Below are positions 45,046-55,700 of a DNA stretch of 64,000 nt, piece after piece; the first letter of the stretch is position 1, and every line of letters starts with the position of its first letter. Where the stretch lies: the NCBI GenBank assembly GCA_029168955.1, contig JAPDOI010000066.1, forward strand, positions 1,488,501 through 1,552,500, read 5' to 3'. This DNA is from Aplectana chamaeleonis (taxonomy: Eukaryota; Nematoda; Chromadorea; Rhabditida; Cosmocercidae). The notes beneath the pieces were generated by a model. It saw only the letters and a program-made list of their open reading frames with translations, had not been told where the DNA came from and did no database searches. The translations under genes were made by a program, and so were the position numbers.

Positions 45046-45668
45046 TTAGAGGGACTGGAAAGTAATGTCGTTTCTGCTCATCTCAATACTTGATTGTCAT
45101 TTATCAGCCCATTGTTCGGTTCAGAGGCGTGCCATAGACATTGTGAGGTTATAGCGACTTCTTTACTTATAGACAATTGAATTACATTTTTTTATCATCC
45201 CGACAAAAAATTCTACATTTTAAATAAATGTAGGAATGATAGAACAATCATTCGTACATTTTTTTGTAATTTTGGGTGAAATGGCCAGCCAAATACCAGA
45301 AGAGGAACACGTCCGGGAACGCATGCTTTTTGAGTTAAGCAAGGGCAGTAACGCAATAGTTGCTAACAAAAACATTTGCGATGTTCATCCAAATGCATTG
45401 GTCATTCGTTAATACCATAGGTGGTTTTTAAGTTCAAATCGGGTAATTTCGATCTTTTCGACTCGTGTAGGAAGACCATCAACGTTAGACGACGACGTGT
45501 TAAGGGTGGAAGTAGAAGCAAATCCGTGTCAAACAATCAAGGAATTGTCAAATAGTCTTAACCCACCTTGGTGAGCATCCAAGAACATTTGAAGCAGATT
45601 GGGAAAGTAAGCAGAGCAGGTGTTTGGGTCCCGCATAATCAGAAAACATTACTTTCCGGTTCCCCTAA
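45046..45668 (+). mobile_element. Mariner element, internally deleted, 623 bp
   Basis: The inverted ends TTAGAGGGACTGGAAAGTAATG and CATTACTTTCCGGTTCCCCTAA are flanked by TA on both sides (45044-45045, 45669-45670). The transposase N-terminus starts at ATG 45281: HVRERMLFELSKGSNAIVAN, KNICDVHPNALVIR, stop, then YHRWFLSSN, VGRPSTLDDDVLRVEVEANP and TIKELSNSLNPPW, stop. This is the paired helix-turn-helix region of mariner with the linker GRPS. The catalytic half is deleted. It is a different and better-bounded copy than the one at 3.8 kb. Confidence 0.85.
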
Positions 45669-45822
45669 TAGGTAGGTGCTTTAGAGGAGCAAGCTTGTTG
45701 TATTAGTGCGATTCTGATGATGCGGCAAACCCGACTCCAAGTTCCGACAATGCCGTATAATAAAACTCATAGGCTATCAGAATGTGTATTTACTGACCGT
45801 GTAGGCAACTTTTCGAAATGTT

Positions 45823-46003
45823 TACACAAGGTGCTGAGTTGATCGCAAAACGCTTGGCTCCAGGCGAGATTGAAACAGCATATTCCCTTTCCGGGGAGCG
45901 CCTTATCGCACTGCACCACCGGCGCCCCACCGCCGCTCTCTTTCAACTGCTCGGTAAATCTTCACCGAATCAATCATCCTTTCACCCGCATAACGGGATG
46001 AAA
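45823..46003 (-). mobile_element. tRNA-derived SINE, copy 2
   Basis: On the minus strand: a leader GGATGATTGATTCGGTGAAG, an A-box-like TGGTGCAGTGC (45908-45918), CCCCGGAAAGGGAATATGCT, a B-box-like GTTTCAATCTC (45866-45876), and the tail AGCGTTTTGCGATCAACTCA, GCACC. The tail is the one seen in copy 1. Confidence 0.7.
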
Positions 46004-46131
46004 CAGGTACACCGTCAGAGACTATCTAGCAGTATTAGACCTGTCAATATGATGCCCTAGTTAAGTCTTACACGATTTTTGGATGTTTTTATTGCCGTAA
46101 CTGTACTACAACGTCGCAGGGCACGTTATGG

Positions 46132-46280
46132 TATCCCGTTATGCGGAAAAAAGGATGATTGCTTTGGTGAAGATTTACCAAGCAGTTGAGTGAGAGCGGC
46201 GCTTCCCCGGAAAGGGAATATGCTGGTTCAATCTCGCCTGGAACCAAGCGTTTTCCGATCAACTCAGCACCTTGTGTATA
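46132..46280 (+). mobile_element. tRNA-derived SINE, copy 3 (A box deleted)
   Basis: The plus strand carries the same leader (GGATGATTGCTTTGGTGAAG), then skips the A-box block, and continues CCCCGGAAAGGGAATATGCT, GGTTCAATCTC (46225-46235) and AGCGTTTTCCGATCAACTCA. It faces copy 2 and forms an inverted repeat with it. Confidence 0.7.
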
Positions 46281-46285
46281 GTGCA

Positions 46286-46540
46286 TATCTGGGCCGAATT
46301 CCGGTCCGCAGTTGCGTCTCGACACGCTTTGCGGCCGCACGCTCCCTGAGTCAGAAGAGCTTCCAGCGCCGCAGCAGCCATCTGCTGACTTGTGTGGCTT
46401 TGGAACTAAGAAATATTGGAGAAATTCGAATAAAAAAGCCACATCGAGTCGGCTTTAGCGCTGGAAACCCGTCTGACTCGAGCGCGTGCGGCCGCAAAAC
46501 GTGTCGAGACGCAATTGCGGACCGGAATTTGGCCCAGATA
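46286..46540. mobile_element. Hairpin MITE family M4, copy 3
   Basis: TATCTGGGCCGAATTCCGGT pairs with ACCGGAATTTGGCCCAGATA. GTCTCGACACG and GCGGCCGCACGC also pair inward. It sits between SINE copy 3 and 46553-46630, which is itself the complement of 46057-46125. Confidence 0.8.
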
Positions 46541-46630
46541 AGCACAATAAACAAAGCATAACGAGCACTGCGACTTTGAACTGCAGTTACGGCAAAAAAA
46601 CATCCAAAAATCGTGTAAGACTTAATTTTT

Positions 46631-47882
46631 TGAGAGTTCACGGAATTTGTGAAGTTGAAGAAAAAGGAGAGACATCGGGGCAATCGCCAACTATAGCGCC
46701 ATTGGTGGAGCCTCCGAATGTATCACACTTACACCTCAGATCTCTACATTGTTATTATAATTATTCACGCCACATATGACAGCAGCACCGATCGTCGCGT
46801 AGCTAACACGCGACGATCCATCTCTAGCCAATGCTATAATTTTGCTGAAAGGAATCGCTGTAGAAGTATTCTCCTCGTTCGTTTAGGGACGTACACACTT
46901 CGGCTAGAAAATCCTGCGATTGCATGGGTTCTGTGAGTTTCACCACTGAAGGATCAAGGAGCAATTTCCTGAAGCTTGAAGGTTCTATCTTGGCTCAATG
47001 GTACCTCCGTCAGCATTAAACTAGCAATGAGACACCACGGCTAGCTCCAGTAATTCTAAGCTCTATGTAGAAAAATGTGGCGTATGTACTGAGGAAACCC
47101 AAGACCGTTCTGTAATCTGTTTGTAATCTACATATTCACCTCATTTGATCAGATGTTGTGAAGTACTTTTTTACTTTTATTTTTTTTTTGATTTTATAAA
47201 GAATGAGAACAGTTCTGATCTATACTGAAGAGACCCGGGCGACCTGTAATATAGGGTTTGTTTGAAGAAAGAGTGTCAAAACGAATTTGATCGTTCAATT
47301 GATAATGTTGACTTGTTATAACTATTTATATGAATTAGATATTATTTATTATTCGTATATTTATTATTATTTTATTTTATTATTATTTATATATTTATAT
47401 TAATTAGAATCGTTTTTCGAAGTTTGTTTATATTGGAAGCCTGACCAGTATGAATGTCTCACTTGAGCACATCGCGTCGTTCATTCTTCGCAATTATCGA
47501 ACTATGTACATACATACGACATGACTCTTCTCTTTTAGTATCGTTATCATTGAACATTGTCGACATCACAGAGTTTTTAATTCTGTCGTCTGATTCTTTT
47601 TGTTTTTCTTTCGTGTTTTATGCTCGTTATCGGCGCTGGGCCATTATTATGGCGCGCAGGAATAGATAATATTAGAAGATGGATTAGCGGTGCCTGCATA
47701 CCCTTTATTTTGTTAGAGAGCAGCTGACCTTTTCCATTCCATTACGCCTATTTTGCTGGATGCTTCTCGACAAGTAGGCATTTAAAGTTCCCAGAAGTTG
47801 CGCGTTTTATTGATGTTGGAACTCTGCGGTAACACAACCACGCCTTGCGCCTCCAGATCTGTCAATGTAGCTTCTTAACCTA
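46631..47882. other. No gene seen; AT-rich at 47150-47430
   Basis: Contains an AT-rich block with TTATTATT runs (47330-47410) and a piece of the dispersed repeat also seen at 30336-30380. No coding signal. Confidence 0.45.
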
Positions 47883-48340
47883 AAGACAGAGTCCAACCTC
47901 AGGATCGTTTTCCAGTTTTTCTTACCTATCTTGTAGAGAATTCCGGCCTAATCACAATGGTTTCTCCGAAACCGCTCAGAACCCTCTACGAGCGGAGTTA
48001 TGGCCCCACAAAGTCGTCAATTCGGACGGTGAGGAGTTCATGCACAAATTGCCTCGGGCCTGTTTTTCCTAGTCGTTAGCAGCCATCGCACCGGAGCAGA
48101 CCACACTAAGAAGCTAGGCCGATGACAAATAGAAGAACCTAAACTTTGATCAAAATCCATGGCGCGTCTCATTCCTATCGAAACCGAAAATCCTGTAGTG
48201 GGCTGATGAGATGGGTGCTCGAATTTCCGCGCTTATTCTGAAGAGTCAAGATTTCGCGTTTGGCAGGGTTGCTACACTTAGCGGCCGGACGGCTATGTCA
48301 AATTTCACCCACGACCATGGACTGTTCTTTTAAATCCAGT
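47883..48340 (+). mobile_element. TTAA family A3 copy
   Basis: AAGACAGAGTCCAACCTCAG, TTACCTATCTTGTAGAGAAT, CCTAATCACAATGG, GAGCGGAGTTATGGCC and the terminal TTTAAATCCAGTGTTCACGA follow each other as in 61119-61560 and, inverted, 51520-51778. It ends next to an A1-like head (AGTGTTCACGAT). Confidence 0.6.
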
Positions 48341-48505
48341 GTTCACGATGATTTTCGTCCACGAGTTTTCCACATAAAACAATGCGTTGGCCTCCAAGTG
48401 TTACCAAACTTACGAAGGAAAGGCGAGAAACGCATTAAAACGTCGTATTTCAGTGACATTATTCTATAACATGGACTAGTTGTCCGGTTGGATGAACACG
48501 CTCAT

Positions 48506-51212
48506 TATACATTCCATCCGACGGAGTCGGTTTCGGATATCCGGGTCGGATAATCCGATCGGATAATTATCCGAAATCCGATCCGACGTCAAAGTGGCGA
48601 TTTCGGATTGATCCGAAATCCGATCAGACGAAAAAACACGATATCCGAATTATCCGATATACGGAAAAGTGAAAATCGAAGGATCCGATCAGAAAACCGG
48701 ATAATCGGATAAAAAACGGATAATCGATCGGATAAAAATCGGATTTTTCGGATAATTATCGGATAAATATCGGATAATTTCGGATGAAAAACGGATAGAA
48801 TTGCGCCCGCCGTAACAGCCAGCTCCGAACGCGGCCGCGTAGAGATCGCGCTGAATTAGCAGTAGAGCGCGCTATTGACGGTTGCGGAATCGCTGATTAA
48901 GCATGTGTAAGGAATGGATTTTGACACTTCACTACATGCATATTGAACAAATACAAATATTTTATGATGAAGGGGGACATAATATCACAAAATAACTGCA
49001 TAACATGTGATAGGGGGGTATTTCGTGAAGCGGAGAGGCCTTTATTTCGTTTTGCAAGTCCCTAGGCCGCCGTCAGAGATGGTCGATGAACTGAGTCCCA
49101 CCCGGTCGATACGCACCGAAATAGTGACAGTCGGGTTCAGAAAAATCAACCCACTGAGTCCGAATGCGACCGACTCATTGCAACCGCAATCCACCCAGTC
49201 GGTACGGGTGTTTCACGTTCGCACACGGGCAGATCCATTGCACCAACTCACACACTCGCTGGGGTCGGTGGCCGGTTGAGGAGTCGAACAGTTAGCGTGC
49301 TGCCGCTCGAAACGAAAAAAGGGGCAGGCTGAGCCCGAAAACTCCCCCATTCATGCCGAAAACTCCGCGTGCAGGTCGAGAGGCAGCACTGGCGATTCAA
49401 TCTGCCACCTACATCCCGCCAGAGCGTCGATATTCCGAACAATGTCAACCATGACAAGCACAAACACCTCACATCCAAGCGCAGCGTATACATGGTGGGC
49501 TGCCATTTCCGCGCTCTACACGAGAGAGTATCAGGGAAAAACAGTGCAGACACTGCAACACATAGACCCGAAAACTCGGCCACTTATGAGACATCACCAC
49601 GAAAACTTCGGCAGTTATGAGTCATGCCGAAACCTCCGCCGATCAGCCAGATCCGATCAATTTCATTGCAAAAGGGGCGTTTTAACCTGCCACCGACCCC
49701 CGCGATTGCTTGAGAAGATCGGTTTTCCTGCCCCGGACTTAGTCGGACTCGATGGGTTTTTCGACCAAGTCTGACGGGGGCCTTAGATGCGGGAAAAACT
49801 TGCAATTTGCGGTATTAATTCAATTTGTTCAATCTCATGATACATTATTGCCATCAAAAGACATCCACACTAAGTGTAAAAGGGAAGTGTAAGCGTTTCC
49901 ACATTTTATATGATTCTGCGAAATAAGTGTGCTCATGATGATGGCACACAAATGATTTTGAGCTCTCAGGAAGACAAACAAGTGTTTTATTTGCAAATTT
50001 CACGGACAGGTATCGAAGGAATGTCTTTTGTTCGGACGCTTTATTACAACGCGAATCTGTGTTCATAACTCGGGTGACGTTCTGAAGTTGGACTCAGACA
50101 CGCTGACGGTTGTTCAGCGGGGTAAAAAGGCTTGTCGGTGCGACGGCGGGAGCAAAAACGGGGAGGAGTCGAATTGTTGGTAGTACCGCAGATAAAGAGA
50201 GATTCAATATACGGAGACGGTTATTTGGCGGTGGAAAACGGGTTGACGGTGCAACGGCGGGGACCCGCTCTACCGTGAAATATGTGGCACGTTCCGCAAC
50301 CCGTAGTTTTGTGTTAAAATTAATTGATGTTGTGTCCTTCAGTTATGTTGAAGACAACAGAGGAAGTGTGCAAAAAAGAACTAGCCTTGCTTCGGTTTCG
50401 CACTTGTCCCTACCCTTTTTTCCGTGTCGTAATCAAACGACTTGAATTCAGGAGGGAGGGGAAACCCTCGGTTGGTGTACTCATGATGCGGCGGCACGGG
50501 AAAATGCGCGTGGCTATGTACGATTGCACGGTGGCCCCCCTTCCTGCGACAGCGTTAATTCTGCAGGGATCATATAATTTTCAAGCTCAATGTTTACCCA
50601 GAAGGGGAAGTTCGTAACGAATTCGGATTTTTTTCCAAGGTTTCGTTTAACAAGGTAAGGGGTCGTAGCCCTACCGGGATTGGTAGCAACGCCCCGCTAA
50701 ACCATGATTCTGTGGCAGGTCTTCTTTTTGGTCAGTTATGTGCTCTCACCGGTTGCAGGGGACGGCGAAGTTTCTCACCCGTGCGTGCCGCGTCGTTGTT
50801 GGCGAGCGTCGCGCGCGACCAGTTGCGCGGCGACGCGACATCCCTGCTTCAGAGTGAAACCAAGTAAACTGACATGTCCAGAGGCATAATTTGCTTTCCT
50901 GCGTTCATTTCTCGTCATAGATGATAGCCATTTACTCCTTTACAAAATGTATTTGCTTGAATACACGGGGTTGAATCCACGGTACTACTAAAAAAATTTT
51001 CTTATCCGTTTTTTCATCCGGATTATCCGGTGAATCCGATTTTATCCGATCGGATATCCGATCCGATCAAAAATTCTGGTTTCGGATAGGATCCGTTATC
51101 CGAAATTCTCGTTCGGGACAGTATCCGATTTATCCGATGAGTCGGTTTTGCAAAATCGGCAATATCCGAAAATCCGATCCGACGCCATTTTGGCCATCGG
51201 ATGGAATGTATA
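48506..51212. mobile_element. hAT-type element with ATCCGATCGGAT clusters
   Basis: TATACATTCCATCCGA at both ends (inverted) is flanked by a perfect 8-bp duplication ACGCTCAT (48498-48505 and 51213-51220). The subterminal zones 48530-48800 and 51005-51200 are saturated with GGATATCCGA, ATAATCCGATCGG and TTATCCGA. Inside lie a foldback (49065-49782), a duplicated ACGGCGGG-containing block (50105-50275) and half of an M7 MITE. No transposase was recognised. Confidence 0.85.
49065..49782. mobile_element. Foldback element family F5, copy 2
   Basis: GGCCGCCGTCAGAGATGGTCG at the left and GACCAAGTCTGACGGGGGCC at the right are inverted; flanks are CTA and TTA. GAGTCC, CGGTCGATACGCACCGAA and ATCAACCCACTGAGTCCG are shared with 22333-23210. 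GGCC ends plus TTA-like flanks suggest a PIF/Harbinger-type target, tentatively. Confidence 0.7.
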
Positions 51213-51519
51213 ACGCTCATGGTGGTTGTCACCGGTGGAAAATTGGGTCAATCGAAAATAGAAAAATGTTTCATGCAAAGCAGGATTAGTTAGGGCCCTA
51301 AGGAAAGAACGGAACAATAGAGAGTAGAGAATTGCAAAAGACGGGTCCACAAACGATTTCATTGTCACAACAAACCCTTCCTGTGATACTTGAGAGGCGA
51401 GGTGATACTCAAGGATTTCTTGGACTTCTGCTGCGTTTTTCTCAGTTTCTACGTTATTTTTGTTCCAACCATGGGCCTCTTAATCAATATAGCGAACAAT
51501 CTCAAGATTGAAGATTATC

Positions 51520-51778
51520 GTGAACACTGCTTTTAAAGGTGTATTTTGCTATCAGTCAAGCTTTATAGTGTAGTCTGCTCCGGTCCGATGGTTGCGTACG
51601 AGGAAAAATAGGTCTGAGGCAACTCGTCCACAGATTTCTCACCGACCGATTTCACTCTTTGACGGCCCATAACTCCGTTCGTAGTGGGTTTTGAGCGACT
51701 CTCGAGACACCATTGTGATCACCCCAAAATTCCCTACAAGATAAGCAAACAAACTGGAATACGACTTGGACTGTGCCT
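51520..51778 (-). mobile_element. TTAA family A3 copy, short
   Basis: The minus strand starts AAGGCACAGTCCAAGTCGTA, then CTTATCTTGTAGGGAATTTT, ATCACAATGGTGTCTC, AACGGAGTTATGGGCC, TGGACGAGTTGCCTCAGACC and ends TTTAAAAGCAGTGTTCACGA. Same order as the 47.9 and 61.1 kb copies. Confidence 0.65.
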
Positions 51779-52029
51779 TGAACGGTGAGAATGGTGAGAC
51801 GACGACTGATCAGCTGAATCAGGAAGCAAGATCAAAACCACGGCTACGGTGGCTAAAACGCAGGTGAGGTCCAAGTTTTTCGCAGGAGGGGCTTCTAAAG
51901 AAAGTTTCACTGAGGAGATGATGCTCTTATCACTAACCTCCTTCAAGTTCATGGCCAACAAACAAATGAGCTTACGCAGAGGATTCTAGGAACCACGCTT
52001 ACTCAACTTTTTATCTTTGAATGTTCATA

Positions 52030-52297
52030 TAGTTCCCTCGATGCCCGAGCAGCTCGCAGGGAGGAGCTTGGCCTGCGTTGCGGCTCGTTTTGATTAGAGC
52101 TGAACAAGTAGCCGTAAGGTGTTCCGGCCCCAGCCCAGGCACCTGGTAGTCGATGCTGATGGTCATTACCGCATCGATTACCAGGTACCCGGGCTGGGGC
52201 CGGAACACCACACGGCCACCCGTTCACCTCTTATCAAAAGGAGCCGCAACGCAGGCCAACTCCTCCCTGCGAGTTGCTCGCGCATAGAGGGTAGGTC
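52030..52297. mobile_element. Hairpin element with about 125-bp arms and a 13-nt loop
   Basis: Left arm 52033-52157 and right arm 52171-52294 are near-complete complements (GCTCGCAGGGAGGAG, GGCCTGCGTTGCGGCTC, GGTGTTCCGGCCCCAGCCC, TACCTGGTAATCGATGC). Only scattered mismatches occur, so it is young compared with the other hairpins. Confidence 0.85.
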
Positions 52298-52479
52298 TGT
52301 GATTCGCTTCCTGACAAAAAAAAACATTCAAATCTCACCCACGGGTCGCGTGCGCCAGCTTGGTAATCTATTCGGGCCGAGCGAAGAGTGCAGCTGATCA
52401 GCTCACCATACCGCCAGCCGTTACCGTAAAACCACGAGGATCTTAGCAGGTCCGCATCCATAAATAAATATATCAGTGT

Positions 52480-52572
52480 ACTACTCAGGAGATTGTCGGC
52501 CCCAAGCCGCACCGAACAGGAAACACGAGCCGAGCTGTCAGGCGGATCGGGGCCGACAATCGTCTGAGTAGT
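52480..52572. mobile_element. Hairpin MITE family M1, copy 3
   Basis: ACTACTCAGGAGATTGTCGG and CCGACAATCGTCTGAGTAGT enclose AAGCCGCACCGAACAGG and GAGCTGTCAGGCGG, as in copies 1 and 2 but without the central expansion. Confidence 0.8.
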
Positions 52573-52625
52573 TCTTACTACCGTCCGCTAGCATTCCTAC
52601 ATAGGACGGGTTCCCTCCTTAATCG

Positions 52626-52718
52626 TGAATCTCGACCCCGAGCCACCTGACAGTTCGGCTAGTTTTCCTATTCTACGGGTCGGCTTCGGTTGCTGTTCGG
52701 GCCACTGCTGCTGCTGAC
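52626..52718. mobile_element. Hairpin MITE family M1, half copy
   Basis: TGAATCTCGACCCCGAGCCA, CCTGACAGTTCGGCT and GCTGTTCGGGCCACTGCTGC match the left half of copy 1. The right half is missing. It abuts the 3' end of the host gene. Confidence 0.65.
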
Positions 52719-52729
52719 CTGTCGAAAGG

Positions 52730-55700
52730 ATAGGACATTGTCAAACTTTATTAAAAGATCATCGTAATGACAAATTGGACATGCTATACAACAATTGATT
52801 ACATTACCTCGCACCTAAACACTGACAGGTAGGAATGTAAGCACAACCAGCTTCACAAGGGTAGCAACTTGAGGCGCTGCTAGCCCTCCGTTCACTACAA
52901 TGCTCACCTTTTGAACACAAAAAATACAAAAATCGAGATATATGCTTTTCAATGAATACAGAATTATGGCTAAGTGATAAGTCCCCTGGTTAGCAGTGGA
53001 CAGGCCACACTGAGATCTACGACAATCGCTTCTTCTTCTTCTCCTCAATCCTCTTGTATTTCTTGTTTATCTGCAAATGGAACTAGAGCTAATTGTACAG
53101 AAAGCCGGCTAAAAAAGAATACTAACTCTACCCACCTGATCAATAATAATCGATCGTCGTCCCTTAGCAAAATTCTGCATCCCAGGAATATTACGCAACT
53201 TAGTCGCACTCCGCTTCTCGCCCGAAGTAACACCCATTCGATCACCCAAGGACACTTCAGCAGGTGTGATTGGACTTAGAACCTTCTCACTTGATGAAGA
53301 CTGCTGTGAATTCAAAGGTGAACATGGAGCACGACGGACTGTTAGACCCGGCACAACACTGCCTCCAGCTGCCAGTCTGAAATGCACACATGTCAAAGAC
53401 TCATTGGGCAGGCCAAAACAGGACAAACCCGGATTTCTAAAAGCGACAGATGTTCTATGGAGACGGAATGTCTTTGGACGCCTGCCAAATTATTCAGTTA
53501 AAGAGTGAAATACCCGTCATTTGACTTTGGCGATTCCTAAACTTCCCAGCGTTGGTCCTTCGGCCAAGTGCGATACACCGATCGAAAGCACAAATTCTGT
53601 TCTATCTAACGCTACCTTCCACTGAGGCCAAATCTTACATACATATTTGCGAAATATATTCTATAATTCAGTGGTAATCTTCACCAATGAGCCTCTTTGA
53701 CTGCTTCTATTTACTTTGAGGGGAACCACTGAACCTGCCAGAGTTGACAGGATACTTAAAGGCAGCATACACGCTCGCACACATATTTGAGATTACTACG
53801 GAAATAGAATCGTATGGGTCAGAACACAATGCCTATGCAGTTTGAAGCGTCAAAAACGACCCACAATGCCGTTACAGGAGTAGCAAGTTTGTCCCCGCCC
53901 GTATTTTCACGCCCCCTGTATTTGCTATTTTCCTCTGGCATAGTTGCTCAGTCATCTTCACCGTCGGTATTGTTTCTGGATTGCCTAACAACTAAACCAC
54001 ACACGTTACTGACGACGAAGATGACACAGCAACCCTGCTTTGGAGGAAAAAGGCAAATCTGAGGGCGTGAAAATACGGGCGGGGCCAAACTTGGTACTCC
54101 TGTAACGGCATTGATGGTCGTTTTTGACGCTTAAAAGCGCGTAGGCGTTATGTTGTAAGCCATACGGTTCGACTCGCGTTGTTATCCCAACCACGTTTAC
54201 AAGCGTGTATGCTGCCTTTAAGCTACTTTAGAACTAGATGATAGTGTTTGCGAAAACTTCTATGGAGCGCAATTATTGATCTTGAGCGGGTTTCGTGATT
54301 TGGCAACGTCGGTTTTTTGTGGCTTATCCGAGAAGTTTAGGCCTTTAAGCTTCAAAGTTGAATACCTATAATGGCCAAGTCCCCACTCAATATATATTTT
54401 TTCGTCAATTAACGATAGCCTTTTTTTTTGAAAATTCGATTTTCGCCATTTTCACCGACTTTCAAAAAAACTAACGATAACTGACAGAAAAATTATATTG
54501 AGTGGGGACTTGGCCATTATATTCAACTTTGAAGCTTCGAGGCCTAAACTGCTTCTATTTACTCTCGGATAAGACAGAAAAGACCGGAGTTGCCAAATCA
54601 CGAAATCCGCTAAAAATCAATAATTACGCTCCGTCGAAAATTTCCGCAAACGCTATCATCTAATTCTAAGATGGCTCAAATATCCTTTCTCTCTCAGAGA
54701 GGTTTGGTTGTTTACCTCTCAAAATTAATAGAAGCACTCAAAGATGCTCAGTACTGAAGATTACCACTGAATTATAGCATATTGATCGCCTGCTGCGTTG
54801 GTGCTGTGCGGCGGCGCGCCGGGTCACTCCTTCGTCCAGTGTTAAGATCAATAATCAATACTCAACTACCCCGGCGGGGCACTGTCATCTACCCCCATCC
54901 ACTCGACTTTTCTTTGTCAAGCACTACCGTCTTACTATTCAGCTGTTACATTACCGTCTCGTCAAGCACTTTTCCTGTGCTCATCGTCATCCCCATCCCC
55001 CCCTCCACCCACTCCCACCAATCATTCCCTACGTCAGGCACTACTTCCTGCTCCTCCGCTCGTCAGGTCTCGTCTCACCTCTTCACTTCATATTCATTTC
55101 GGTTCTACGCGGCATATTCTCCTGCTGATGTCGTCTCTTCTAACTGTCGTAACGAAATTCCGTGGAAAGAAAAGAGGCCTCGTGGATGTCAGTTCACCTT
55201 CTAGCGGACTCGATTTGCTCGCTGATGCTATTCAACAAATGGAGTTGGACGATTCTGTTCCCGCGTATATGAAGGTCATCGTGCAGTTCCTGTTGGACTC
55301 TAAGGAAAAGATGGATTGTGCAACAATGGAGAACGAAAAACAATTGGAGGAAATTCGTCAATTAAGGGAAGATAATTTGAAATTACGTCTTTTATGTAAC
55401 TCTCCTAATGCATCGTTCGATAGCAATCTCGTTCTTGATCGTTCTCCTGTTAACACTGATGTTGAGCATCATTCCCGTTCTGCGATTTCTGTTTGTACTC
55501 AAACGGAGGCATCTAATCAACCCCAGGATCTGTCCGTTTGTGATCAAAAAGAAATGTCTCGATCTATTGTGATAGCTGGAATTCCTGAACGTGTTCATCA
55601 GACTTCGTCAGTGTGTGTTGACTATGACTATGAGTGCATTAAACGCCTTTTTGATTTTTTGAACATTCCGTGTAAACCTATCAATGTATATCGCCTAAGT

